From Sphingomonas nostoxanthinifaciens (GTDB taxonomy: Bacteria; Pseudomonadota; Alphaproteobacteria; Sphingomonadales; Sphingomonadaceae), in contig NZ_CP082839.1 in assembly GCF_019930585.1 (NCBI RefSeq), forward strand, positions 1,054,001-1,118,000: a stretch of DNA of 64,000 nt, read 5' to 3'. Both the position numbers and the translations under genes were made by a program. The notes below the pieces were generated by a model that ran no database searches, had not been told where the DNA came from, and worked only from the letters and a program-made list of their open reading frames with translations. This document shows positions 1 to 7,778 of this stretch, in pieces. Numbering within the stretch: the first letter of the stretch is position 1; each line of letters opens with the position of its first letter.

Positions 1-1224
1 GACCGGGATCGCATCCTCACCCCCCGATGAGATAAACGCCTGCACAAGCCGCGTGCCGGAGGATGGCAGAAGCGTGGCCGGGATGGATGCACGGTGCCGA
101 GCCATACCGGCCAGCCAAACGGGTCGCCCTTTGGTCATGCGAACGGGGGGATGAACGACTTGCAGGTCAACCGATCCGGCGAGTAGCCCGACCGTCACCG
201 GCCTGCCATGCCTCATCAGCACGACAGATTGGCGAGCGGCCTTCGGTGCGGCGATCTTGTGAAGGTCTATATCGGGCCGGTTCATAGGGACCGGGGAAAG
301 TCCAGCCTGATCGATCGTCAGCGGATCGATCCCGGTCGCGCGCTTGAGAAGGCCCGCCATCATCGGCAGCGTTCCGCCCTCGGCAGCGATCGGACGCTCC
401 GCTGCGTGATGCTCTCCGGCGTAGATCAGGATTTTGGCGTCGGGATATGCTCGAACCGCGCGAGTGACGATGTTGTCGGCCTGATCCTGCTCGCGCTGCT
501 CCTGTGCAACCTTGGCGTCGGTCGAATAATCGGTCCTTATTTTCTCGTAGGTGACGGGCCGATATCCCAGAGCGAGGGACTGCCTGATGAAATCAGCGAA
601 CACAGGATCGTCAAGGTAATAGCCGCTGGACTGGCGAGAATAGCCATCGGCAGTGAGCTGCGCCATTTTCTGTCGCGCATCATCGTCGTCGGCCGCACGC
701 TTCAAGGCTTCGGCGGCCAATACGGTATAGCCCAGCGGGCGAAGCGCGCGAGCAACCTCCAGACCGAAGGCCCTGCCCCTTGGATCAAGATGGTTCTCAT
801 CGAGGATGACGATGCGGGTATGGCGAGCGCGTCGGACGATTTCCTGGATCGCAGGCACACCGCTGGATAAGCGAAGCTCCGAAATCTGGTCTTCCGGGAC
901 GTGGAAATCGGGGCCTTTGGCGGTGTTGAAGGTAGGAACCCCAGTCATCGTGGACATGACCTGCGCCCATTGATCGACGACATCGGGGTCGGCGGTTTCC
1001 TCCACGCGCTCGATCCCCAGCTTCCGAAGAAGACCATAGGAAGCGTCAACATAGCGCCCGTGGGATGCGTCATTGATCGACTGCTTGTAGGCGTTGAGCA
1101 GGCTGTCGCTATCGAACCGCTTTACGGGTGGGGTCGGGGCGGGCTGTTGAGGGCCGGATGCCATCGTGCTCGCCGGTGAGGCGAGAACGCTCAACGCAAC
1201 GGCGATGATCGGGCGATAACGCAT
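1..1224 (-). CDS. Exported protein with ChaN/EreA/TIKI-like fold (partial)
   Basis: The minus strand is open from an ATG at 1224 to the left edge, so the C-terminus is missing (408 codons seen). The first 20 or so residues form a signal peptide (MRYRPIIAVALSVLASPAS). Around residues 115-150 there is ILDENHLDPRG followed 15-20 residues later by VLAAEAL, and later LIYAGEHHAAER. Glu/His pairs spaced like this occur in the ChaN/EreA/TraB-TIKI superfamily, which includes haem-binding and esterase-like members. The exact activity cannot be assigned. The gene is divergent from a padR gene and shares with it a palindromic intergenic site, so PadR control is likely. No full-length match to a named protein is recognised. 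Confidence 0.6.
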   Translation of the reverse strand, partial: MRYRPIIAVALSVLASPASTMASGPQQPAPTPPVKRFDSDSLLNAYKQSINDASHGRYVDASYGLLRKLGIERVEETADPDVVDQWAQVMSTMTGVPTFNTAKGPDFHVPEDQISELRLSSGVPAIQEIVRRARHTRIVILDENHLDPRGRAFGLEVARALRPLGYTVLAAEALKRAADDDDARQKMAQLTADGYSRQSSGYYLDDPVFADFIRQSLALGYRPVTYEKIRTDYSTDAKVAQEQREQDQADNIVTRAVRAYPDAKILIYAGEHHAAERPIAAEGGTLPMMAGLLKRATGIDPLTIDQAGLSPVPMNRPDIDLHKIAAPKAARQSVVLMRHGRPVTVGLLAGSVDLQVVHPPVRMTKGRPVWLAGMARHRASIPATLLPSSGTRLVQAFISSGGEDAIPV

Positions 1225-1235
1225 CTGGACACTCC

Positions 1236-1254
1236 ATAGTACGATTCGTACTAT
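1236..1254. promoter_or_regulatory. Perfect palindrome, probable PadR operator
   Basis: ATAGTACGATTCGTACTAT is a perfect 9-bp inverted repeat around one central base. It lies 12 bp from the start of the exported-protein gene on one side and 24 bp from the padR start on the other. PadR-family dimers commonly bind such palindromes in the promoter of their own gene and a divergent target. The binding role is inference from position and symmetry. Confidence 0.65.
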
Positions 1255-1277
1255 TGTTGGCTTTCGGGAGAATGGCA

Positions 1278-1793
1278 ATGGGCGTCGAGGTGCGTGGCCT
1301 CACCGAACTCGAAGGAGCGATCCTGTCCGAGATCGAGCATCGCGGGCACCGGACCGCGTTCCAGGTGCGCCGGGCCTTTGCCGAATCCTTCTCGCTCGAA
1401 TGGAGAGGGAGTGCCGGCGCGGTCTATCCCGCCGTCCGGAGGCTCGAACGGGAAAGGCTTCTCTCCGCGTCGGAACCCGCCGGAGGTCGCAAGACCCGTA
1501 CCCTGGCGCTGACGGCGATCGGGCGGGAGGCATTGCTGACATGGGCCCGCGACCCCTTGCTGTCATCCAGCAGCGGTGTGGATCCCTTCCGTCTGCGCGC
1601 CGGCATCTGGTCGTTGCTGCCGGAACCGGAGAAAATCGCGCTGCTGTCCGACGTTGAAGCGCATATTAAACAGCAGATCGCCCTGATCGAGGGCCATGTG
1701 CACGACCTCGATCCCGTCGAGGCGATCCGAATTGGACTGGTGCTAGACCATCAGCGGGAGCGCCTCCGCCAGATAGAACGGTGGAGGCGATAA
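1278..1793 (+). CDS. PadR family transcriptional regulator
   Basis: A winged-helix repressor of about 171 residues. The N-terminal part reads LTELEGAILSEIEHRG, then a recognition-helix region with YPAVRRLERERLL and the wing around GRKTRTLALT, which is the PadR pattern. The C-terminal half carries the helical dimerisation segment (EAHIKQQIALIEGHVHDL), as in the Vir-type PadR subgroup. GGGAG at 1266-1270 is best spaced for the ATG at 1278. An in-frame ATG at 1272 and a TTG at 1254 are alternatives, but the TTG would place the operator inside the gene. It probably represses itself and the divergent exported protein by binding the palindrome at 1236. The ligand is unknown. Confidence 0.85.
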   Translation: MGVEVRGLTELEGAILSEIEHRGHRTAFQVRRAFAESFSLEWRGSAGAVYPAVRRLERERLLSASEPAGGRKTRTLALTAIGREALLTWARDPLLSSSSGVDPFRLRAGIWSLLPEPEKIALLSDVEAHIKQQIALIEGHVHDLDPVEAIRIGLVLDHQRERLRQIERWRR

Positions 1794-1901
1794 CCCCTTC
1801 TTTCACGCAAACGAGGGCAAAATGGGAATCCCACTGCCACCACGTATCATTGCGGCAGCGATACGGCTGTGTTAGGGCGGCAATACACTTAGGGGGGGCT
1901 T

Positions 1902-2315
1902 GTGGTGTTGGAGGAGTATCAAGCGCCGGCCAAAGTGAAGCTGGCGGCGCTCTGGGCATCCACGATGTTCTGCTACATCTACGGTGATTATTTCGGCCTC
2001 TACGTTGCCGGCACACTGGCGGACATGAACCAGGGCAGCATGGGTCCGCTCGGCCATGCGACCCCCGGTGTTCTCACCAGCGTATCCCTGATGATGGCCA
2101 TCCCGAGCCTGATGGTCGCGTTGTCATTGCTGCTGCCGGCGTCCATCTGCCGTTGGGCCTGCATCGTGCTGGGTCTGTTCTATACCGCGATCATGGCAGT
2201 CAGCCTCCCCGGTTCGGAGCCGTTCTACAAGGTGCTAGCGGCGATCGAGATGGCGCTGACGCTGGCGATCACCGTCGTCGCGATCCGTTGGCCGCGGGAG
2301 GTTCGCCGTGGCTGA
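1902..2315 (+). CDS. DUF6326 family membrane protein
   Basis: A 137-residue inner-membrane protein with four predicted hydrophobic segments. The first carries the motif WASTMFCYIYGDYFGLY, which I associate with DUF6326 proteins. The others cover roughly residues 55-80, 85-100 and 105-128. Function is unknown. Its stop overlaps the GTG start of the following DUF4386 gene by 8 bp, which indicates translational coupling and a shared membrane role. A DUF4386 gene is again paired with a small membrane protein near 59 kb in this window. Confidence 0.75.
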   Translation: MVLEEYQAPAKVKLAALWASTMFCYIYGDYFGLYVAGTLADMNQGSMGPLGHATPGVLTSVSLMMAIPSLMVALSLLLPASICRWACIVLGLFYTAIMAVSLPGSEPFYKVLAAIEMALTLAITVVAIRWPREVRRG

Positions 2316-3048
2316 GGCTGTGCCTTCACCCCGCATCGCCCGGCTGGCGGGCGCGATGTATCTCGGCACGATCGTGTTGGGACTGTTCGCGGAGGTGGGT
2401 GCGCGGGGCTCGCTGATCGTCGGCGGCGACGCCGCCGCGACGGCGCGCGCCATCCTCGCCGACGAGACGCTGTTCCGAGCCGGCATCGCCGCCGATCTCG
2501 CGATGCTCGCCTGCTATGTCGGGGTGACGGCGCTGTTCCTCGATATGTTTCGCCCGGTCCACGCCGGCGCGTCTCGGATGGCGGCAGCCTTCAGCTTTAT
2601 CGGTATTGCCGTTCTGGCCGCCGACACCCTCCTGCTGCTCGCCCCGCTGCGTTTGCTGGCGCCGTCTCCCGCCCTGGCGACGCTGGGCGAGCCGCAGCGC
2701 GAAGCGGCGGCACTGCTCGCGCTCAGGATACACGGCGACAACTACGACGTGAGCCTCGTGTTCTTCGGCATCTATTGCCTGATGCTGGGCTGTCTGGCGT
2801 GGCGCTGCGGCTTCCTTCCCAAGGCGATCGGCGCGCTCATGGCGTTGGCTGGTGGCTGCTACATATTCGACAGCGTCGCCGACCTGACGGCACCGACGTT
2901 CGCCCGGACGCTGTCGCCGCACCTGATGGACCCGACCCTGATCGGCGAGGCCGCGCTGGCGCTGTGGCTGCTGGTGTTCGGCGCGCGCGGGACGCCCGGC
3001 CGGGCGACGCGGATGCCACAGGCCGCTCGGCAAGGGCATCGCGCTTGA
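2308..3048 (+). CDS. DUF4386 domain membrane protein
   Basis: A 246-residue protein with about six membrane segments. Hallmarks of DUF4386 are visible: RIARLAGAMYLGTIVLG at the start, the central LRIHGDNYDVSLVFFGIY helix, and GFLPKAIGALMALAGGCYI. The start is the GTG at 2308 inside the end of the DUF6326 gene, and the end overlaps the TTG start of the next gene. The three genes therefore form one translationally coupled unit. No reaction is known for the family. The paralogue at 58751-59479 on the other strand has the same helix order. Confidence 0.8.
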   Translation: MAEAVPSPRIARLAGAMYLGTIVLGLFAEVGARGSLIVGGDAAATARAILADETLFRAGIAADLAMLACYVGVTALFLDMFRPVHAGASRMAAAFSFIGIAVLAADTLLLLAPLRLLAPSPALATLGEPQREAAALLALRIHGDNYDVSLVFFGIYCLMLGCLAWRCGFLPKAIGALMALAGGCYIFDSVADLTAPTFARTLSPHLMDPTLIGEAALALWLLVFGARGTPGRATRMPQAARQGHRA

Positions 3049-4574
3049 CGGGCGGTCCGGTTTCCCGCCTCCGATCGGCGGATACCGCGGCGCTGTTGGC
3101 GGCCTCGATCGTCGCCGCCCTGCACCTGGCGCTCGGCGGTCGCTACGACCTCTTCCGCGACGAGCTCTACTTCATCGTCTGCGGCCAGCATCCAGCCTTC
3201 GGCTATGTCGATCAGCCGCCGGCCGTGCCGCTGCTGGCGGCATCGCTCTACAAGCTCGGCCTGGGTGCACATGGCTTGCGCATACCGACCGCCATTGCGG
3301 CCGGCGCGCTGGTGTGGCTGGCGATGCGCTTCGCCCGGTCGCTGGGCGGGGGCGGGCGAGCGCAGGCCTTTGCCGGCCTCGCCTGCGCGATCGCGCCGAT
3401 GCTGATGGGGCTGACGGCAACGCTGAACACGTCGGCGTTCGATCCGCTCGCCTGGACCGCCGTCGCCTGGCTGCTGGTCAGGGCGAACCGCGAGGGTGAC
3501 GATCGCGCGCTGATCCTCGCCGGCCTGGTCGCCGGGCTGGCGTTGCAAGTGAAGTATTCCATGCTGTTCTGGATGGTCGGGTTGACGCTCGGCCTGCTCC
3601 TGACGGCGGAGCGACGGGTGCTGCTGCGACCTTCCTTCTGGATCGGGGCAGCGCTCGCGGCCGTGATCGCGGCGCCGTCGTTCGTCTGGCAATGGGCGCA
3701 CGGCTTCCCGTTTCTGGAACTGGGTGCCGCAGCGAAAGGCAAGAACGCCGACACCGCCGCTCTGCCTTTCCTCGCGAACCAGGTGCTTGTGCTGAACCCG
3801 GCCTTCGCGCCTTTGTGGATCGCCGGCCTGCTCGCGCCCTTCGCCGTACCGCGCCTGCGCGACCTGCGCTTCCTGGTGATCGGCGCGGTCGTGGTGGTTG
3901 CCATCGTACGGATCGGGCACGGCAAGGACTATTACCTCTCGCCGCTCTATCCGACGCTGTTCGCGATCGGCGCGGTTGCCTTCGCGCCGCTGGTGCGCAC
4001 CCGCATCGGCGGGATCGCGGCCGCCAGTGACGTCGCGGCCGCCATCGCCCTGTCCGCGCTCGCCGCGCCGCTGGCGCTGCCGATCCTCTCCCCGCCGGTC
4101 CTTGAGGCCTATATCAAGCGGACGGGGTTCGCGCCGCAGCAACAGGAGCGCAGCTTCAAGGGCACCGTGCTGCCTCAGGTCATGGCCGACCAGCTCGGCT
4201 GGCACGACTTCGTCGGTCAGGTCGAGAGGGCATGGAACCGCGTCCCCGCTGCAACGCGCGCGACTACGGCCATCAAGGTCGAGAACTATGGCGAGGCCGC
4301 CGCCCTTGACCTCTATGGCAAGGGGCTGCCGCCCGTGGTCAGCGGGCACAACCAGTATTTCCTATGGGGCCTGCGCGGTCAGCACCCGGCCAACGTGCTG
4401 TCGATCCAGGACGATATGGCAGGACTGCGACCTTATTGCCGCAAGGCGACCCTGCTCGGCACCACAGGCTCGCGCTATGCGATGGTGTTCGAGAATGGCA
4501 AGGTGATCGCACTGTGCGAAGGCGTAAAGCCGTCGCTCGCCGATCTCTGGCCCCAGCTTAAACTGTACTCGTAG
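3045..4574 (+). CDS. Glycosyltransferase family 39 (PMT-type) membrane protein
   Basis: A 509-residue polytopic protein related to ArnT and PMT lipid-linked sugar transferases. Just after the first helix is YDLFRDELYFIVCGQHPAFG; the RDE pair is the catalytic acidic motif of the first periplasmic loop. It is followed by YVDQPPAVPLL, typical of bacterial GT39. About ten more hydrophobic segments follow, then a soluble C-terminal part with NYGEAAALDLYG and SGHNQYFLWG. Such enzymes move a sugar from an undecaprenyl-phosphate donor to an acceptor at the periplasmic face; donor and acceptor are unknown here. The TTG at 3045 overlaps the DUF4386 stop. An upstream reading frame extends to 2775 but is antisense-like filler within DUF4386. 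Confidence 0.85.
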   Translation: MTGGPVSRLRSADTAALLAASIVAALHLALGGRYDLFRDELYFIVCGQHPAFGYVDQPPAVPLLAASLYKLGLGAHGLRIPTAIAAGALVWLAMRFARSLGGGGRAQAFAGLACAIAPMLMGLTATLNTSAFDPLAWTAVAWLLVRANREGDDRALILAGLVAGLALQVKYSMLFWMVGLTLGLLLTAERRVLLRPSFWIGAALAAVIAAPSFVWQWAHGFPFLELGAAAKGKNADTAALPFLANQVLVLNPAFAPLWIAGLLAPFAVPRLRDLRFLVIGAVVVVAIVRIGHGKDYYLSPLYPTLFAIGAVAFAPLVRTRIGGIAAASDVAAAIALSALAAPLALPILSPPVLEAYIKRTGFAPQQQERSFKGTVLPQVMADQLGWHDFVGQVERAWNRVPAATRATTAIKVENYGEAAALDLYGKGLPPVVSGHNQYFLWGLRGQHPANVLSIQDDMAGLRPYCRKATLLGTTGSRYAMVFENGKVIALCEGVKPSLADLWPQLKLYS

Positions 4575-4713
4575 ATCGGCGGCTTGAGCTGATTAGCCTG
4601 CCCGATTGCCATCGGTTTGAAAACACGAGCTGCTGTTTGCGGGTTTGTGGCGGATCAGTATCCGACCTCAAGAGCGACCACTATTAGGCGTCCACCAATC
4701 CTACCGACCAGGG

Positions 4714-5350
4714 TCACATCCCCACCAGGGTATCGGGCCCGTTCATCGCCATGATGGCGCTGACCTCCATGCGAGCGGTAAACAGCGGCTTGAAGACACT
4801 GCGATCGGGGGCCGTGATGATGGTGCCACCATCACGCTGATCCGCCCAAGCCGCATATTGCCATGCGCTTCCGATCAGCTTCAAGGAGTGGCTCGGAGGC
4901 GGCGCTGGTAGAGGCGGTTCATCAAAGTCATGGCGGCTGTCACAGTCCGCCTTGCTCATCTTTCCGTTCGAGAGCGTACCCGCTGTGTAGTCGGCCTGCA
5001 ACGAGTAGCACGCACCGTCGCTGAATGAGAATGTGATGGGTAGAAACCCCGGCGACCAAGCAGCGGTAAGCTGCCGTTTCGCCGTGTCCTCGATCTGAAA
5101 TGCCCCTACAATCTTGATATTGCCCGTCGCCGCTCCCCGCTTATAGTCGGGATCAACGCGAAATAGGCTTGCTAGCGACGCATCCGGGAGGCGGATCACA
5201 CGAGGCTCAGTCGGGTCGGTCGGCGCTGCGACGCCGGGCTGCACCTTTCCCGCTATAGCCAGCAGGCGGGACGAACTGAGCGTGCGCGGCCGACGCCGAT
5301 ACCATCAGCTTAACCGCGACACTCCGATACCGATGCGGGACTTTCGTCAT
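4714..5350 (-). pseudogene. Exported hypothetical protein, single frameshift
   Basis: An ATG at 5350 follows GGAGG and starts a basic, short signal peptide ending SASAAHAQF. After FVPPAGYSGK the frame is lost near 5240. The +1 frame continues as VQPGVAAPTDPTEPRVIRLP for 170 residues to a stop at 4714. The mature part contains AAWSPGFLPITFSFSDGACY, ADCDSRHDFDEPPLP and TAPDRSVFKPLFTARMEV. I do not recognise the family. Joining the two frames gives one sensible protein of about 211 residues, so one base in or near the GGGAAA run is missing or extra. Sequencing error is an alternative to true inactivation. Confidence 0.6.
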
Positions 5351-5445
5351 CGTGCGCCTCCTCCGAACAATATAGCTGCGGAGTATAACAGCGCCGAGGG
5401 TCACGATGCCACTTTCCGATCAACCATCCTATTTCGGGAAGCGGA

Positions 5446-5856
5446 TCAAAGCCTCTGGAACAGCGGTAGGATGTGGTCGCGGGTAAGGGGGGCTAACGGC
5501 AGCGTCAGCGCCGTCGGAACATCAACCCAGATGGCCTCCGCTATCTCGGATTGAACGACAGGATCAAGCGGCGCCCGAACGTGATAGACTTCGGCCTCAA
5601 CGATATGATCCGGTTCGTTGGCGGCCGGCGCGGAGTAGCAGCCGAGATAGGGGACGTCGCCGTCCGCCAACACCAAGCCGATCTCTTCGGCCAGCTCGCG
5701 CCGGAGTGCGCCTGTTGGGCTTTCGCCATCCTCGATCTTGCCACCGGCTTGCATAAAGCAGTTGGTTCCAGCCTTGCGAACCAGCAACAAGCGGCCTTCG
5801 CTGTCATCTATAAGGGCGGCGGCTATTTGGATGGTGCGGGACGCCTTGTCGGTCAT
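5446..5856 (-). CDS. Nudix hydrolase
   Basis: The Nudix box G-x5-E-x7-REUxEExGU is complete from GGKIEDGESPTGALRRELAE through EIGLV, so the enzyme should bind Mg2+ and hydrolyse a nucleoside diphosphate-X or similar substrate in the cytoplasm. The protein is about 136 residues, a single-domain size. The start at 5856 (MTDKASRTIQ) is preceded by ATGGAG at good distance; a start at 5871 is also in frame. Substrate cannot be inferred. The gene stands alone between an inactivated exported protein and a dead MFS transporter. Confidence 0.88.
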   Translation of the reverse strand: MTDKASRTIQIAAALIDDSEGRLLLVRKAGTNCFMQAGGKIEDGESPTGALRRELAEEIGLVLADGDVPYLGCYSAPAANEPDHIVEAEVYHVRAPLDPVVQSEIAEAIWVDVPTALTLPLAPLTRDHILPLFQRL

Positions 5857-5989
5857 CTGGCTATGCTCCATGCTGCGGTTCGTAGCTTAACATCCGGTTG
5901 AGTCCCTTAGGCTTGTCCACACTCGGCTTCCGCGTCATCGTGCGACGTCGCTGGGGGAAGCATCAAGATGCCGCGTTGCCGATGGGTAG

Positions 5990-6976
5990 AGACGTAAATC
6001 TATTCTGCATCGGCTCCGCCAAATTCGCAATTGCGACGGCCCTCGTCCCCGTTAGACTAGGTTTGCCCTTATCGGCAGCGGCTACTCTCCTGGGACGCTT
6101 GGCTTGGTTCTCGCGGCACAGACGATCCCGATTGTGCTCATCCTGCTCCTAGGTGGCGTCATTGGCGATCGTTGGGCTCGGCGACGCATCATGAACTGTG
6201 TTGATGCACTCCGCTTCATATCGCAATCGGCCAAGCGATGGCGCTGATCGGCGGCGGTGCCAAGCTTCTTTCGGTTGTCATGCTCACGGCGCCGATCGGT
6301 GTCGGCACCGCCTTTTACTATCCCGCTCGCGGCGGTCTTGTCGCCCAACTCGCGGCAAAGGATCAACTGGCGAGAGCGAATGGCGCATTTGTTGCCAGCG
6401 CCGGCCCTAAATGGGCGATCGGCATCGACGGGCTCACCTACGCGGTAAGCGCCCTATGTCTCGCGCTTGTCCGCGATCCGGCAAACCCAATGCCGCCCGG
6501 ATTTCCCGCTCTTTGCTAGATGATCTACGAAGCGGCGTGGGAGCCTTTGCAATCCATTCGGGGAGCGCTTTTAGCGTAGCGAGACGCGTGGAGCGCGGCG
6601 CTGCAGCCCTTTTGCAGCGCGCTCTGTTCACATCTGGTCTGCTTAGAAACTGTTTCCAGGCAATGGCTGCCAGCCTTGCCTTAATCTACTAACGGCGCTT
6701 CAGCCAATCGCTTGGCCAGGGGTGGAGCGCGGCGATACTCGACCGCTGCGCTCCATTGCGTCGACCAGCAGCAAAACGCGATTGACGAATGGCTGGCGAT
6801 CGGAGGGGTCGTTCGTGTTCACAGGGCTGCTACAACCCGATCAGCATCTCTTGGCTTCGGGCATAGTGCAAACCTTGAGCATAGCCATGCTTGGCGTCGT
6901 GGGGGCGTTCATCGCCAACGTGGACTATTCGTCCTTGCCGCGATCATTCTGTGGTCATAAACTGCATAGTTCATAA
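5990..6976 (+). pseudogene. MFS transporter remnant
   Basis: Pieces of a major facilitator transporter are scattered over all three plus frames. The hallmark loop between helices 2 and 3, GGVIGDRWARRRIM, is at about 6150-6192. The segment AFYYPARGGLVAQLAAKDQL (helices 4-5) is at 6310-6370, and a helix like ASGIVQTLSIAMLGVVGAFI is near 6855-6915. Several frameshifts and internal losses separate them, and no start is clear. The motif set matches drug- or siderophore-exporter MFS proteins (DHA3-like). The gene is certainly inactive as sequenced. Confidence 0.7.
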
Positions 6977-6982
6977 ATCGAG

Positions 6983-7495
6983 ATGAGGGTGGACAGTCTC
7001 TTGCAGCATTTGATTAGTGAAGATATTGATCGGATAGACAGTCGTATCTTGCGAGAACTATCACGCGATGCGCGGGTGTCAGATATAGCTTTAGGAGAGC
7101 GCGTGCATTTGTCGAGCACCGCCGTCGCTCGTCGGCGCAAAGCGCTCGAAGATCGTGGTTTTCTGCAAGGCTACAGTGCCGATCTTGATTTAACCAAACT
7201 AGGCTTCGGTACTACGGTAATTGTTGCGATTGAGCTTAGCTCTCAAGCCGAACGTGCACTGAACGAATTTGAGGAAGCGGTAGTGCAGTGCCCGTCAATG
7301 TCGTTTTGTAGCTTTGTATCAGGAGACACTGACTTCTTCATGATGATACATGTGAAGTCTTTTGAGGACTATGACCGTGTTTATCGACGCGAATTGTCAA
7401 CACTTCCGCATGTCGCCAAAATTCGCAGCAGCTTCGTGATGCGAAAGGTGCTCGATCGTAAATTGCCCACCGCGCTTCTGTCGTTGGACGACTGA
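6983..7495 (+). CDS. Lrp/AsnC family transcriptional regulator
   Basis: A 170-residue regulator. The N-terminal helix-turn-helix opens with IDRIDSRILRELSRDARVSD, then VHLSSTAVARRRKALEDRG. The C-terminal RAM ligand-sensing domain holds the GDTDFFMMIHVKSFEDYDRV strand-helix pair. Members sense amino acids or related molecules and form octamers. It lies just upstream of a TonB receptor and an exported amidohydrolase in the same direction, so it is a good candidate for their regulator. Base composition is lower in GC than the receptor gene, which may mean separate acquisition. The start at 6983 has a poor ribosome site (ATCGAG). Confidence 0.9.
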   Translation: MRVDSLLQHLISEDIDRIDSRILRELSRDARVSDIALGERVHLSSTAVARRRKALEDRGFLQGYSADLDLTKLGFGTTVIVAIELSSQAERALNEFEEAVVQCPSMSFCSFVSGDTDFFMMIHVKSFEDYDRVYRRELSTLPHVAKIRSSFVMRKVLDRKLPTALLSLDD

Positions 7496-7778
7496 TTCTC
7501 GGATACACAACTTAAAGCGCATGTCTGCGGAGCGCGCGCACGAATCCGACGCGAAGTCGGTGAATCACATTAAATTGCTGTGCGGCTGCGCGCATATCGG
7601 TAGCAAATTGTCGAGAAACCCTCACTCCCTTCTGGTAATCTCGCCGCTGGGTCTGAGGCATCGTGAGCTTTACTAGCAGCAAGCTGCGGCAACGAAGGGC
7701 GCAATCGTACGCGTCGCTTATAAGTTAAAAAGATCGAGCGGAGAGGATTGCCCGAGGCAACAAGATAAGGGGGCAATC

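Noticed and set aside
2859-4349. 496-codon minus-strand open frame
   Set aside because: Exact antisense of the GT39 and DUF4386 genes; rich in Arg, Gln, His and Asp with no motif, as expected for the mirror of GC-rich coding DNA.
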